A stretch of DNA of 64,000 bases. Source: CAYPHY01 sp964410625 (GTDB lineage: Bacteria > Chloroflexota > Anaerolineae > Promineifilales > Promineifilaceae). The notes beneath the pieces were generated by a model, which saw only the letters and a list, made by a program, of their open reading frames with translations, was not told the origin of the DNA and did not search any database. The stretch lies in assembly GCA_964410625.1 (NCBI GenBank), contig CAYPHY010000017.1, forward strand, positions 22,290-86,289, read 5' to 3'. Positions 1-8,971 of the stretch are shown piece after piece. The stretch's first letter is position 1, and the number at the start of each line of letters is the position of its first letter. The translations under genes were made by a program, and so were the position numbers.

Positions 1-174
1 TGCCTCCGGCACAAGGGCGACCACAATCCATTCCGTGTTTGCCAGCGGATCGGCGACGGCCGTTGCCGCTGGCGTTGGTTGTGATACGGGCGTAGGGCTT
101 AATAACGCATCATCGAATGCACAGGCAGCAAGAAAGAGGGTAATGAGCAACAGAAAGAAGCGTGAGCCGTTCAT
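1..174 (-). CDS. Lipoprotein with META-like domain, 5' part only
   Basis: The reading frame starts at ATG (174-172) and runs off the left edge of the window, so only about 58 residues are visible. They show a signal peptide with a lipobox (LFLAAC), then a Thr/Pro/Ala-rich linker, then the segment LANTEWIVVAL. That segment matches the opening of the META (HslJ/DUF306) domains in the next gene (LANTAWTLDSF), so this is probably a short paralogue of that protein. It is predicted to be an exported, lipid-anchored protein. META domains are found in heat-shock and surface proteins, and the exact role is unknown. The domain assignment rests on about 15 residues. Confidence 0.7.
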   Translation of the reverse strand, partial: MNGSRFFLLLITLFLAACAFDDALLSPTPVSQPTPAATAVADPLANTEWIVVALVPEA

Positions 175-263
175 GTCTAGCCCAAAACTTACACAAGGGA
201 GCGTTTTTTAGCAACGAATTGCACGAATTTTCGCAAAGTTAAGTAACCTCAGTTCGGGATTAT

Positions 264-366
264 GTCAATCAACCATGGATGGACACGGATCGGACGGATA
301 AACACGGATTTTAAGCTGATCAATCCGTGTAAATCTGTTAAATCCGTGTTATCCATGGTTGACCAA
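264..366. repeat. Intergenic word-repeat hairpin (CACGGAT family)
   Basis: The two arms (ATCAACCATGGAT... and ...ATCCATGGTTGACC) are inverted copies built from degenerate CACGGAT/TCCGTG words. It lies between two co-directional lipoprotein genes and could form a long RNA hairpin. Similar elements lie at 24172-24312 and 44697-44796. Confidence 0.75.
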
Positions 367-392
367 TGTAATTGCTGTCAAACTCAACTACA

Positions 393-2921
393 TTACGGAC
401 CAGAGACGAACGCGGGTTCTATTTCCCCCCAGGTAACGCCTCCATCGGCCGAATGCAACAGGGTAGTTTCCTCAAACGTGCCGGAGGCGATCCAGCCGTT
501 CTGCGTGTTGTTGAACTCTATGTGGCCGTATTGCCCGACCGTCCCCAGGCTAGTCCAGATCTGACCGCCGTCGGTGGTGTGATAGATTTCCTGTTCGGCC
601 GCCGAAGGGTCTTCACCACCCAACAACCAACCTTCATCGGGGTTGATGAACTCAAATTCGGCCGATGGGACAGGCAAGGGAGAGGATTGCCATGTTTGAC
701 CATTATCAGTGCTGGAATAGAGCCATGCTTGCGAGCTATTCTGCTCGAAGTCTGTACAACGCAAGGTTAGGTGCAATGTCGTGCCACCAACGCTGCCTAT
801 TTGAGAAATACCACAAGCATCACCCAGTGTTTCGGCAGTTGCTGGTACGCCCTCAGCCGCTGGAAGGGTTACCTGTGCCCAGGTCATTCCGCCATCGGCC
901 GTCTGATATAGGACTAGCGGCGGCATCAGACCAGGACAATTCCCGGCTAGCCAGCCTTCGCTTGGGCTGGTAAAGACAACGCCGGACTTGACGCAAGGCT
1001 GAACGTCAGGGTTATTTTCTGGATCAGTGACGCGCTGCCAGCTTTGGCCGCCGTCGGCCGTGGTGTAGATAGCAATGTAGTCATGGCTCATTCCCGCTCC
1101 TAGATGGGCGATCAGCCAGCCAAACTGGTCATCGAGGAAGCGAATGTCGGACGGCATGAAGAAGTCCATCGGAATGTCGGAAAAGTCCAGCGGTTCGCTG
1201 GTGGTCCAGCTTTGGCCGCCGTCGTTGGTCATCAATACGTAGAACGCGGGAGCGGCCGAGGCTGATTGGGAGGAAACGCTTGGATAGCTAACCCATCCCA
1301 TCTCGGCCGACGAAAAAAAAGCGGCAGGGGAAGCCTGGAAGCCCTCAGCCATAGGCGGCACACCGGGTGGTGTGCGGTCTTGCCAGGTTTGGCCGCCGTC
1401 GGCCGTTTTCAGAATGCGATCCAAGCGATCAGCCTGCGTACCACCCGCTGCCCAGCCATTTTGTTCATCCAACATCTGAATATAGCCGATATAAAGAGGT
1501 TCACCGACCGTCTCATCCCCCGGCGGCTGGATACCGGTGACGAAACGTTCCAGCAGTGCGTCGGCCGCTTCGCCGTCGAACGGCTGGTCATCCGTCTGTG
1601 CCAGGGTAATCAGCCGGGGGTTCGTCTCGCCGCTGCGCCAGACATAAACACGATGCTCAAATTCCCGCCCCTCTGTGCCAGGGAAGTTGAGCAACTTCTT
1701 CGCCGGAGCGCTATCTACAGTGAGATCACTGGTTTCGATAGCCTCCTGTTGTTCCGGCGTCAGCGGTTCCAATTGCTCCTCGATCCACTCCTCCAGCGTT
1801 TCCACCAGAATACCAATCGGGAAAGAGAGGTTTACCTGATAGGTGTGACCTTCATATGGCCCCATCAGTTGTACCGCCCCTTCCCCGGCTCCGGCATCGT
1901 TGATCGTCCAATCCGCGGGATGCTCAATGTTCCAGGCATGACCCACCTGAGTCCGCGTCCAGTCGTCACCGGCCGTTGGTGGCGCGGCGACCGAGAAATT
2001 CAGCACGCCTGCGCCACCATCATAGAAGATCATTAAGCTATCGGCCGTCTGCTCAAAGGATTCGGCCGTTTGTAAGGCCGCTAGATAGCGACCCTCTTGC
2101 TCAGTTACGGCATCATCCACACAGGCCATTAAGGTGGTGTTGATCAGGCCAAAGGAGATCGAGTCACCTTCGACGGTGTAGTCGCTGCCATAGGAGTTAC
2201 AACCACCGTTGCCACCCGCCTGGCCATCCTCGAATACCAATGTGATCATGCTTCCTTCAACCGGCGCTTCTGAGCCGACCGGGCCAAAGGAGTCCAATGT
2301 CCATGCAGTATTTGCCAAGCCCTCACCGGCTCCAGCTTCCGGGGTAGAGGGTTCATCGCTCGACGTTGCCGGAACAAAGTTCAGCACACCTGCTTCCCCG
2401 TCGTACCAGATGGTCAGGCCGTCGGCCGTCAATTCATAGCGACTGGCCGCACGCAACGCTTCCAGATATGTTGCCTCTTGTTCCATAATCCCCGCATCTT
2501 CACAGGCGATAAGGGTACTGACAAGCTCGCCGAACGAAATCGTGCCGTCCTGCACGGTATACTGGCCGCCGAAGGAGTTACAGCCAGCCTCACCGAAGGC
2601 TTCCCCTTCCGCCGTCAGTTCAAGGGTAAGTGGGGTGTCGCCGATAACGGGTATTTCCCCTCCCGGTGCACCCATCGATACCAACATCCATTCCGTTCCT
2701 TGCAGATCGCTATCAGTCGGCTCTCCGGCCGGTTCGGTCGCTTCCGAGGTCTCTGCTGGCGTGGTAGGTTCGCCTGGTTCGGTTGTGGCAGGTGGTGGTT
2801 CGACTTCGGCCGTTGCCGCTTCCGTTGGCATTGGCTGAACCGGCGCACTACAAGCGACGCTCAGCAAAACCGTTAGTAAGATTAGTAAGTAAGGTAGATG
2901 GTGTAATATCTTCCGTTTCAT
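393..2921 (-). CDS. Lipoprotein with two META domains and a YCF48/Asp-box beta-propeller
   Basis: This 842-residue exported lipoprotein has its lipobox Cys at residue 24 (LLSVAC), followed by a long Thr/Glu/Pro linker. Two META-type domains follow at about 74-185 and 200-310. Each contains a GGCNS/AGCNS-FGGQY/YGSDY-type motif and a later paired Cys. Residues 320-470 look like a PsbP-like fold (AWNIEHPADWTI). From about 470 to the end, repeated Asp-box motifs (TADGGQTW, TNDGGQSW, TADGGMTW, STDNGQTW) indicate a YCF48/BNR-type propeller. The protein is likely displayed on the cell surface as a binding or assembly factor, and the substrate is unknown. AGGAG lies about 10 nt before the ATG. The neighbouring gene at 1-174 appears to be a shorter relative. 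Confidence 0.85.
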   Translation of the reverse strand: MKRKILHHLPYLLILLTVLLSVACSAPVQPMPTEAATAEVEPPPATTEPGEPTTPAETSEATEPAGEPTDSDLQGTEWMLVSMGAPGGEIPVIGDTPLTLELTAEGEAFGEAGCNSFGGQYTVQDGTISFGELVSTLIACEDAGIMEQEATYLEALRAASRYELTADGLTIWYDGEAGVLNFVPATSSDEPSTPEAGAGEGLANTAWTLDSFGPVGSEAPVEGSMITLVFEDGQAGGNGGCNSYGSDYTVEGDSISFGLINTTLMACVDDAVTEQEGRYLAALQTAESFEQTADSLMIFYDGGAGVLNFSVAAPPTAGDDWTRTQVGHAWNIEHPADWTINDAGAGEGAVQLMGPYEGHTYQVNLSFPIGILVETLEEWIEEQLEPLTPEQQEAIETSDLTVDSAPAKKLLNFPGTEGREFEHRVYVWRSGETNPRLITLAQTDDQPFDGEAADALLERFVTGIQPPGDETVGEPLYIGYIQMLDEQNGWAAGGTQADRLDRILKTADGGQTWQDRTPPGVPPMAEGFQASPAAFFSSAEMGWVSYPSVSSQSASAAPAFYVLMTNDGGQSWTTSEPLDFSDIPMDFFMPSDIRFLDDQFGWLIAHLGAGMSHDYIAIYTTADGGQSWQRVTDPENNPDVQPCVKSGVVFTSPSEGWLAGNCPGLMPPLVLYQTADGGMTWAQVTLPAAEGVPATAETLGDACGISQIGSVGGTTLHLTLRCTDFEQNSSQAWLYSSTDNGQTWQSSPLPVPSAEFEFINPDEGWLLGGEDPSAAEQEIYHTTDGGQIWTSLGTVGQYGHIEFNNTQNGWIASGTFEETTLLHSADGGVTWGEIEPAFVSGP

Positions 2922-3052
2922 GAGTGATTTACTCCTATTTTCGATATAAGCACGGCCGCATCAGGTCTATTCTGGAACGGCCGTTATGTCCTTTTCCTTA
3001 TTTGTGGACGTGATTGGGGCTGAATTGGTTCCCTTCATATTATCTGTAGGGT

Positions 3053-3553
3053 TCACACACTGGCGGCATAACGGCCGAGGAACTTCGGCCACCCCTCCTC
3101 AGAGTCCATCGCCTCACGCCAGATGGCGCCACCCTCATCGCCATGTCGCTCAAAGGCACGATGGTCAATCTCGACGCGGGTGGTTGGCTGGGGCGATTGG
3201 TTTGATTGGCTTTCGGGGACAAAGCGCACCTCGAACTCGCTGGCCTTTGCCGGGTCTGGCTCTGGCAAGCCCTGGGGAGTAATCTGCCAGGTCAATACAA
3301 TTCGGTGGGGTGGCTCCCAGGCCAAAACCTGCCCCCAGGGGATTTCGCGGCCGTCCTCATCTCGCTCGTACCAACGGCCGCCTTCATGCGGCTCAATAAT
3401 GACGGTCTCGAACGCTTCCTTTGAAAACGTGTTCTCCGCAGGCCACCAGCTTCCTATTGCTTCTGTGAAATGTTCAAAAGCCTCTTCAGGGGATGCATCT
3501 ATCTTTACGGTATGCCGGATAGCAGGGCTATTGCCATCATATGTTGATGCCAC
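3053..3553 (-). CDS. SRPBCC / AHSA1-like protein
   Basis: This is an approximately 166-residue helix-grip (START/SRPBCC) protein. The AHSA1 pattern is clear: IRHTVKIDASPEEAFEHFT at the start, SWWPAE, then GGRWYERDEDG and VLAWEPPHRIVLTWQI. Such proteins bind hydrophobic ligands or act as Hsp90-activator-like factors, and the ligand here is unknown. I chose the GTG at 3553-3551 because GGAGGT sits 6 nt upstream of it. The longer reading frame to 3601 would translate half of the dispersed palindrome at 3583-3616 as MKKPSFLAKR, which is unlikely to be protein. Confidence 0.85.
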   Translation of the reverse strand: MASTYDGNSPAIRHTVKIDASPEEAFEHFTEAIGSWWPAENTFSKEAFETVIIEPHEGGRWYERDEDGREIPWGQVLAWEPPHRIVLTWQITPQGLPEPDPAKASEFEVRFVPESQSNQSPQPTTRVEIDHRAFERHGDEGGAIWREAMDSEEGWPKFLGRYAASV

Positions 3554-3582
3554 AACTACACCTCCATGTGCTCTTTTCGCTA

Positions 3583-3616
3583 AGAAACTCGGTTTCTTCA
3601 AAGAAACCGAGTTTCT
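3583..3616. repeat. 34-bp perfect palindrome (AGAAACYSGGTTTCTT family)
   Basis: Arm AGAAACTCGGTTTCTT (3583-3598) and its exact reverse complement (3601-3616) are separated by CA. Near-identical copies occur at 37797-37830 and 50769-50801. It lies directly upstream of the AHSA1-like gene. Confidence 0.85.
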
Positions 3617-3723
3617 ATAGAGCGATCGTACGACTGCCCTTGGGGTGTAGATATATATCCCTATAGGGGAAATGGGTATAGGAGAGGGTATAAACAGGAG
3701 AGAAACGAGACAGGTCTGCTTAT

Positions 3724-4959
3724 TTAGAAGGAGATATTGAGTTCTTTAGCAACATGGTGCACCAGTCGTTCGGCAACGGCCGTTTTGCTCTGTAACGGCA
3801 TTTCCTCCACCACCCCATCGGGGCTTAGTAGTATGACAAGATTTGTATCCACGCCGAAACCCGCCCCCTCGGCCATCACATCGTTGACAGCGATGAAGTT
3901 CAGTCCTTTACGCAAGAGCTTGTCGCGGCCGTATTCAAATGCGTTGTGGGTTTCGGCGGCAAAGCCCAACACCAGACGTGGGAAGCCTGTGTGCTCGCGT
4001 TGCTCTTTTACGGCCGAAAGAATGTCGAGCGTCACTTCCAGACCAATTGCTCTTCCCCACGCTTCACCCGATTCCGTCTTTTTGATCTTGCGGTCAGAAA
4101 AGGTTTCCGGACGGAAGTCGGCCACGGCCGCCACCATAAAGAGCGCGTCGGCATCGGCTACAGCTTGCAAAACAGCATCGCCCATCTCCTGAGTCGTCTG
4201 TACATGCACCACATTCGCACCAACCGGCATTGGCTCACAAACCGGCCCGGCAATGAGCGTCACCCGCGCTCCGGCGTCCAATGCCGCCTGGGCAACGGCG
4301 ATCCCCTGCTTACCCGATGAACGATTGCTGATGAAGCGTACCGGGTCAAGCGGTTCGCGGGTGGGGCCGGTGGAAACGACGACATGGCGACCGGCCAATG
4401 CCCCGTCCCGTCCTAAGAGCAGGCGAGCGCGGGCTAACAATTCCGCTGGCTCTAAGAAACGGCCGCGGCCGCTCAACCCTGATGCCATCCGGCCACTGGC
4501 AGGCCCGGCGAACTCCACCCCACGGGATTCCAACAAAGCGACGTTGGCCTGGGTCGCTGGATGCTCATACATCCCCCCGTCCATTGCCGGAGCAACGAGA
4601 ACGGGACAACGGGCCGCCAACGCCGTGACGAGCAGCAGATTATCGGCCAGGCCATAGGCCAGCTTGGCGATGGTGTTGGCGGTGGCCGGGGCGATGAGGA
4701 GGAGATCGGCCGACTCCCCCAACCCCACATGGCGAACGTGGTCGGCCAGGTCCCACATATCGGTATAGACGGGGCGGCCGGTGACCGACCGAAAGGCCAG
4801 CGGCGTGACAAATTGGGCGGCCGCGTCGGTCATAATCACGTCCACCAACGCCCCCGCCTGGGTTAGTTTTGAAGCAAGGTCAATCGCCTTGTAACAGGCA
4901 ATCGAGCCGGTGACGCCTAAAAGAACTTGTTTGTCGCGGAGTAATGTAATAGGTTCCAT
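3724..4959 (-). CDS. coaBC: Bifunctional phosphopantothenoylcysteine decarboxylase / phosphopantothenate-cysteine ligase
   Basis: CoaBC performs the second and third steps from pantothenate to coenzyme A: ligation of cysteine to 4'-phosphopantothenate, then FMN-dependent decarboxylation. The N-terminal CoaC half (about 1-185) has the flavoprotein opening LLGVTGSIACYKA, PATANTIAKLA, and PAMDGGMYEHPA in place of the usual PXMNXXMW. The substrate-recognition loop reads MASGLSGRGR, so the Cys found in E. coli CoaC is a Ser here; I recall this subtype from other bacteria. The CoaB half (190-411) has VVSTGPTREPLDPVRFISNRSSGKQG and FAAETHN. The length of 411 residues is typical. No good ribosome-binding site precedes the ATG. 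Confidence 0.96.
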   Translation of the reverse strand: MEPITLLRDKQVLLGVTGSIACYKAIDLASKLTQAGALVDVIMTDAAAQFVTPLAFRSVTGRPVYTDMWDLADHVRHVGLGESADLLLIAPATANTIAKLAYGLADNLLLVTALAARCPVLVAPAMDGGMYEHPATQANVALLESRGVEFAGPASGRMASGLSGRGRFLEPAELLARARLLLGRDGALAGRHVVVSTGPTREPLDPVRFISNRSSGKQGIAVAQAALDAGARVTLIAGPVCEPMPVGANVVHVQTTQEMGDAVLQAVADADALFMVAAVADFRPETFSDRKIKKTESGEAWGRAIGLEVTLDILSAVKEQREHTGFPRLVLGFAAETHNAFEYGRDKLLRKGLNFIAVNDVMAEGAGFGVDTNLVILLSPDGVVEEMPLQSKTAVAERLVHHVAKELNISF

Positions 4960-4965
4960 AAAAAA

Positions 4966-5080
4966 TAGTGTAAAGCGGTTTCAACCGCAGACAATATTAA
5001 AGTTCAGTGTAGCGCGATTTGGTAAATCGCGCACCAGATAGATACTTTCCCCAAATCGTGCTATCTATGAGAAGTATCTT
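4966..5080. repeat. Intergenic palindrome cluster
   Basis: The divergent gap between coaBC and the cytochrome gene holds several inverted repeats: GCGGTTTCAACCGC (4976-4989), GCGCGATTTGGTAAATCGCGC (5012-5032), and the pair AGATAGATACTT.../...AAGTATCTTTACACCGC. The 5012-5032 unit belongs to a family with a TTGGYAA centre (see also 22183-22199 and 50814-50826). Confidence 0.6.
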
Positions 5081-5178
5081 TACACCGCTTGCCTCAACTG
5101 GTGAAGTTCCCAACGAGCGATATAATAACTAACAATGTTATTTTCATCCTTCAACCTTCATCCTTCAGCCTTATCTAT

Positions 5179-7398
5179 ATGATTCTCTTATCTCGCCTGC
5201 GAAGTAGACGGCGTTTAGCCATCAAGCTGTTATTGCTCAACCTCTTGCTTTGGACCGCCCTCTTTGCCGCGAACCAGCAATACCACCAGGGTAACATCGC
5301 CATTGCTGCCGCCAAGAGTAAGTATTTGCTGGATATGGTCCCGGTCGAATTGGGATATCCGGCCGAACTCACCCTTGATGTACAGGCAGTGAGCGATCTG
5401 ACATTGGCCGATGCGGCGTTGGCCGGTACATTGAACGGCCGCGATTACGATTTGCTCAGCGCCGTGCGGCTGACAGAGGGCGAGGTGGCTAGCTGGCAAG
5501 CGGATGGCTGTGGGGCTGATGATTGTGCCTATGTGACTATTTTTGACTACACGAATAGCCAGACCGTTGAGGCAGTGGTCAACCTCAATCAGGGGCGTGT
5601 GATCAGCCATTGGGACAGCGACGTCACCCGCCCCGCCGGAAGCCGGGCGATTGTCGATAAGGCGGTAGCGATTGCCGCGGCCGATCCTGATGTGCAGGCA
5701 TTACTCGGCGACATCGGCGCGGCCGATCCGCTGATGATCCCCATGTCCGGTTGGCTGGCCGACGACGATTGCCGCGATGAGTGGTGCGTAGACTTGACCT
5801 TTTACGACCCGGCGGGCAGCGGCCGTATCGTCCATGTCTTCATCAATCTGGAGCAGGAGATTGTGGCCCGGACGTTTTATACACGCGCCCGTGCTGACCG
5901 GGTGGCGGCGCGGCCGGTGATACAGCGCAACGCCTTCAGCGACGGCTGCCACGAGGCGTATGAGTGGAGCCTTTGTTGGGAAATGACCGCTAACGACGGC
6001 ATCAACTTCCGCGACGCGACATACGATGGTCAATCCATCTTTAGCAGTGTTAAAATCGGCCAGATCGAAGCGTGGTATCCCAGTTGGCCCGGTGGCTATC
6101 GCGATGAAATCGGCTTTGCCGCCACCGTCCCCCCCTTTGGCGACACCGAAATCAACGACTTAGATGGCGAAGGGTTCGAGATTCGCCAATTGTTCACCGA
6201 GTTTGAACGCTGGCCAAATTGCATCTGTTGTTATCGTTATGAGCAGACGTTGCGCTTCTATGCTGACGGCCGCTTTGAACTGCGCTTTGTCTCCCACGGC
6301 CCTGGTTGTGACGATCTCTCCGTCTATCGCCCATTCTGGCGCATTGACCTCGATTTGGATGGCGGCGATGGGGATGAGGTATGGTTGTGGGAAGAAAACC
6401 AGTGGGTAGAAGTAGAAAGCGAGGGAGAGACATTTCCCTTTGTTGACGATCTTTCGCCGGATGGGGCGAAGCTGGCAACCTTCGACGGCGAGTTGCACTA
6501 TCGCTGGTCGCTGGAGCGCACCGATCCGCTGGGGCTAGACCAGGCCTACATCTTTATGCTGGCCGAAAATCCGATGGAAGGGGAAGGGCCGATCATGACC
6601 GGGCCGGGGGATACTTATATCCCACCGCGCCAATACATTAATGACGACGCTGTATCCGGCGAGGACATCGTTCTCTGGTATGTGCCGCTACTTACGACCA
6701 AAAAGAGCGAGCCATACTGGTGTGTGCCGGACCCCGAACCGGCGTTTACCCCTTGTACCGCGGTCCTTCACGCTGTGCCAGGCGGCGAGTTGCAACAACC
6801 CACGGCCGAAGAGTTAGCTGAATTGGCCGCCGCCACGCCTGTTCCCTCCTCCACGCCACCGGCTACCCCATTACCGACAACCATCCCACCCACCCCACGG
6901 CCGATTGAAGGCGGCGACGCGGAAACGATCATCCTCAACGCTGGTTGCGGCTCATGCCACGCCATCGGTTCGCTGGGTGAAGGGCATAAGGTGGGGCCAG
7001 ATTTGTCTTATATCGGGCTGACGGCCGAAAGTCGCGTGCCGGAGATGGGGGCGGCCGATTACATTCGCCAATCGATCCTCGACCCTAACGCCTATCTCGC
7101 CCCCGAATGTCCCAACGGGGAGTGCCTGCCGAACATCATGCCCCGTGACTACGCCGCGCGGCTCACAGAGCAACAAGTAGATGCCGTTGTTGGATTCCTG
7201 CTCAATCAGCAAGGCCCGGCTCCCTCGCCGGACAAGATTGGGGAGAACGGGGAAGAAAGTGCAGCGACACGACCGGCACCGCTTTCCAAGGTGGTTCCCT
7301 TGCCAACGGCTCGTCTGCTCACCCCCCGCCTTCTCGCTCAACTGCTGTTGGTCAGCTTGGTATTGGTGATCAGTCTGTTCCTACTGTTCAGGAAATAG
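5179..7398 (+). CDS. Membrane-anchored cytochrome c protein with amine-oxidase-like region
   Basis: The predicted protein has about 739 residues when started at ATG 5179 (MILLSRLRSRRR); an upstream in-frame ATG at 5089 lies in repeat-like sequence. It has an N-terminal signal anchor, two PepSY-like or amine-oxidase N2/N3-like segments, and a central region with IGFAATVPPFGDTEI and NDDAVSGEDIVLWYVPLL that loosely resembles copper amine oxidases. I see no topaquinone consensus. After a Thr/Pro linker comes a c-type cytochrome domain: heme motif CGSCH, VGPDLSYIG, ILDPNAYLAP and a candidate distal Met in NIMPRDYAARLT. A C-terminal membrane helix ends at the stop. It is probably an extracytoplasmic electron-transfer protein, and the amine-oxidase relation is tentative. 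Confidence 0.75.
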   Translation: MILLSRLRSRRRLAIKLLLLNLLLWTALFAANQQYHQGNIAIAAAKSKYLLDMVPVELGYPAELTLDVQAVSDLTLADAALAGTLNGRDYDLLSAVRLTEGEVASWQADGCGADDCAYVTIFDYTNSQTVEAVVNLNQGRVISHWDSDVTRPAGSRAIVDKAVAIAAADPDVQALLGDIGAADPLMIPMSGWLADDDCRDEWCVDLTFYDPAGSGRIVHVFINLEQEIVARTFYTRARADRVAARPVIQRNAFSDGCHEAYEWSLCWEMTANDGINFRDATYDGQSIFSSVKIGQIEAWYPSWPGGYRDEIGFAATVPPFGDTEINDLDGEGFEIRQLFTEFERWPNCICCYRYEQTLRFYADGRFELRFVSHGPGCDDLSVYRPFWRIDLDLDGGDGDEVWLWEENQWVEVESEGETFPFVDDLSPDGAKLATFDGELHYRWSLERTDPLGLDQAYIFMLAENPMEGEGPIMTGPGDTYIPPRQYINDDAVSGEDIVLWYVPLLTTKKSEPYWCVPDPEPAFTPCTAVLHAVPGGELQQPTAEELAELAAATPVPSSTPPATPLPTTIPPTPRPIEGGDAETIILNAGCGSCHAIGSLGEGHKVGPDLSYIGLTAESRVPEMGAADYIRQSILDPNAYLAPECPNGECLPNIMPRDYAARLTEQQVDAVVGFLLNQQGPAPSPDKIGENGEESAATRPAPLSKVVPLPTARLLTPRLLAQLLLVSLVLVISLFLLFRK

Positions 7399-7433
7399 TC
7401 ACGAATCTCAAAGGAGAGCTAAATCCATCCTCA

Positions 7434-7901
7434 TCATTCGTTGGTTAAGGGGCCAAAATAGAAGGTATCGGTGTCCGGATCAACCGCAAAACGCATTCGT
7501 TCCAAACAACCGATTAATCCTATGAACGAAGGGAGAGAGCCCCAGCTATCAGCCCATTCTTGATCGGGTAAGAAAACCGTGGAATCCACCTGCAAATCGT
7601 CACCTTCTTCGGCTGGAAAGTTGATAGGTAAACGATGTAACGTTCCCGTCACCTATGAACCGCGGACGAGAATTCTGTGGCGTTCCAAGGCAACGGTAGC
7701 ATCAATCGAAATAAATGGCACGAGATGAGGGCTACAGATAACAAAAGGCGCTCCAGTATCCAGGATAGCTTCTGTTGGTTGGTCAGCGATTTCGATAGCA
7801 ATCAGTATACGGGCGGCCGTTTCACCCGCTCCGGGTGGCGGATAATCATAAGGCATTTGGCCGTTGGCAAAAACTTCACCGTTAGAGAAGGAAAGCAGCA
7901 T
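7434..7901 (-). pseudogene. Retropepsin-like aspartyl protease interrupted by in-frame TAG
   Basis: One continuous reading frame of about 155 codons is broken by TAG at 7655-7653. The part before the stop (82 codons) carries the aspartyl-protease motif AILDTGAPFVICS. The part after it (GTG ACG GGA ...) continues in the same frame and looks like the normal C-terminal half: LPINFPAEEGDD, LPSFIGLIGCLERMRFAVD and FYFGPL. Because no shift of frame is involved, the simplest reading is a nonsense mutation of a single gene. Restart at the GTG, read-through or a sequencing error are alternatives. It starts directly after the DUF5678-like gene (TAA TC ATG), suggesting co-transcription. Confidence 0.75.
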
Positions 7902-7903
7902 GA

Positions 7904-8395
7904 TTAAAGCACGGTTAATAAAATGTCTCGACCTTTGATTTCACCGATTTGCGCGGTTATTTCAGCAGGGGAATCACCAACTGCGAGTAGTTTCCCATTA
8001 TGAATGGCAACCCATTTTCCTTTATAGTCCTGCCGGTTAGCACGTAACCCTTGACGGTTTGCTTGCCAGGCATCTCGGTTCTGGCTTGAGACGGATCGAG
8101 CGTGCGGCGGAGCCAAAACGTAGTCCAGTTTTTCCAATCGTGGATTACCTGGGAAACGTCGGTTTCCTTTCTCTGCCAGCCATCGTGCAGTTTGATATGC
8201 GCCAGCCATCAAAGCCAGTTCAACAGCCTGCACAAACGCTTCCGGCGCCCGCTTCTCCCAGTTGATCTGGTTGAAGGCTAACCAAAACGCCCTTTCGTCT
8301 TTAGCCTCGGCCGCTGCTTCAAGGGCAACCATCTCTTTATCTGGCCGCTTTCTTCGACCAGATTTCTGCTTACGTCTGTCTGTCAACAGTGTCAT
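7904..8395 (-). CDS. DUF5678-like protein
   Basis: This 163-residue protein has a basic N terminus (DRRKQKSGRRKRPDK), a helical middle, and a C-terminal segment WVAIHNGKLLAVGDSPAEI. That segment matches the short beta-rich DUF5678 domain as I recall it. The stop lies 2 nt before the ATG of the adjacent retropepsin-like gene, and I recall DUF5678-type genes beside retropepsin-like proteases elsewhere. The pair may be functionally linked, possibly as substrate/regulator and protease, but nothing in the sequence proves this. AGGAGG lies close upstream of the ATG. Confidence 0.75.
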   Translation of the reverse strand: MTLLTDRRKQKSGRRKRPDKEMVALEAAAEAKDERAFWLAFNQINWEKRAPEAFVQAVELALMAGAYQTARWLAEKGNRRFPGNPRLEKLDYVLAPPHARSVSSQNRDAWQANRQGLRANRQDYKGKWVAIHNGKLLAVGDSPAEITAQIGEIKGRDILLTVL

Positions 8396-8414
8396 CGCTA
8401 CTACCTCCTAAAGG

Positions 8415-8882
8415 TTAGCGGTACTTTTCACGAAGTGCACGCTCGACCTGCCGGTCGGCGTCGCGTTTGGCGAGGTCGTGGCGTTTGTCGAATTTGCGTT
8501 TGCCGCGTGCCAGGGCGATTTCTACTTTGGCACGGCCGTTCTTCAAATACAAGCGCGTCGGCACCAGCGTCAGGCCGCGTTGGGCGAGTTTGTCGAGGAT
8601 ACGGTTGATCTCGCGGCGATGGAGGAGGAGTTTGCGCGGCCGTGTCGCCTCGTGGTTTTCGCGATTGCCATAGTCGTAGGGGGCTATGTTGGCGTCTACC
8701 AGCCACAGTTCGCCATTCCGCGCCTGGACATAGCTTTGCTGTAGGCTGACCTGATTGGCGCGAACGGACTTGATCTCTGTGCCGGTCAGCACCAGCCCTG
8801 CTTCAAATCGCTCTAGCAATTCATAATCAAACGTCGCGCGACGGTTGTTGGTGATAACTTTAATGCCTGTTTGTGTCGCCAT
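8415..8882 (-). CDS. smpB: SsrA-binding protein SmpB
   Basis: SmpB binds tmRNA and delivers it to stalled ribosomes for trans-translation. The 155-residue product is of normal length. Family motifs are present: NNRRATFDYELLERFEAGLVL near the start, GTEIKSVRANQVSLQQSY, the YDYGNRENHEATRPRKLLLH segment, GLTLVPTRLYLKNGRAKVEIALARGKRKFDKR, and a basic C-terminal tail (RDADRQVERALREKYR). No tmRNA gene is visible nearby. Confidence 0.97.
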   Translation of the reverse strand: MATQTGIKVITNNRRATFDYELLERFEAGLVLTGTEIKSVRANQVSLQQSYVQARNGELWLVDANIAPYDYGNRENHEATRPRKLLLHRREINRILDKLAQRGLTLVPTRLYLKNGRAKVEIALARGKRKFDKRHDLAKRDADRQVERALREKYR

Positions 8883-8886
8883 TTTT

Positions 8887-8970
8887 GAGACCAGGAGACT
8901 GAGAGCACTGGGAGATTAGGAGATTGCGATAATTACAGTCTCCCAGTCTCCTAATCTCTCAGTCTCTTCC
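8887..8970. repeat. Intergenic word-repeat hairpin (GGAGATTGGGAGACT family)
   Basis: Left arm words (GAGACTGAGAG, GGGAGATTAGGAGATT) are answered by inverted words on the right (AGTCTCCCAGTCTCCTAATCTCTCAGTCTC). The same words recur at 54623-54697 and inside coding sequence at 44499-44552 and 61325-61400. Confidence 0.8.
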
Positions 8971-8971
8971 C

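Noticed and set aside
3554..3601. N-terminal extension MKKPSFLAKR of the AHSA1-like protein
   Set aside because: These codons translate the dispersed palindrome at 3583-3616. A well-placed Shine-Dalgarno supports the GTG at 3553.
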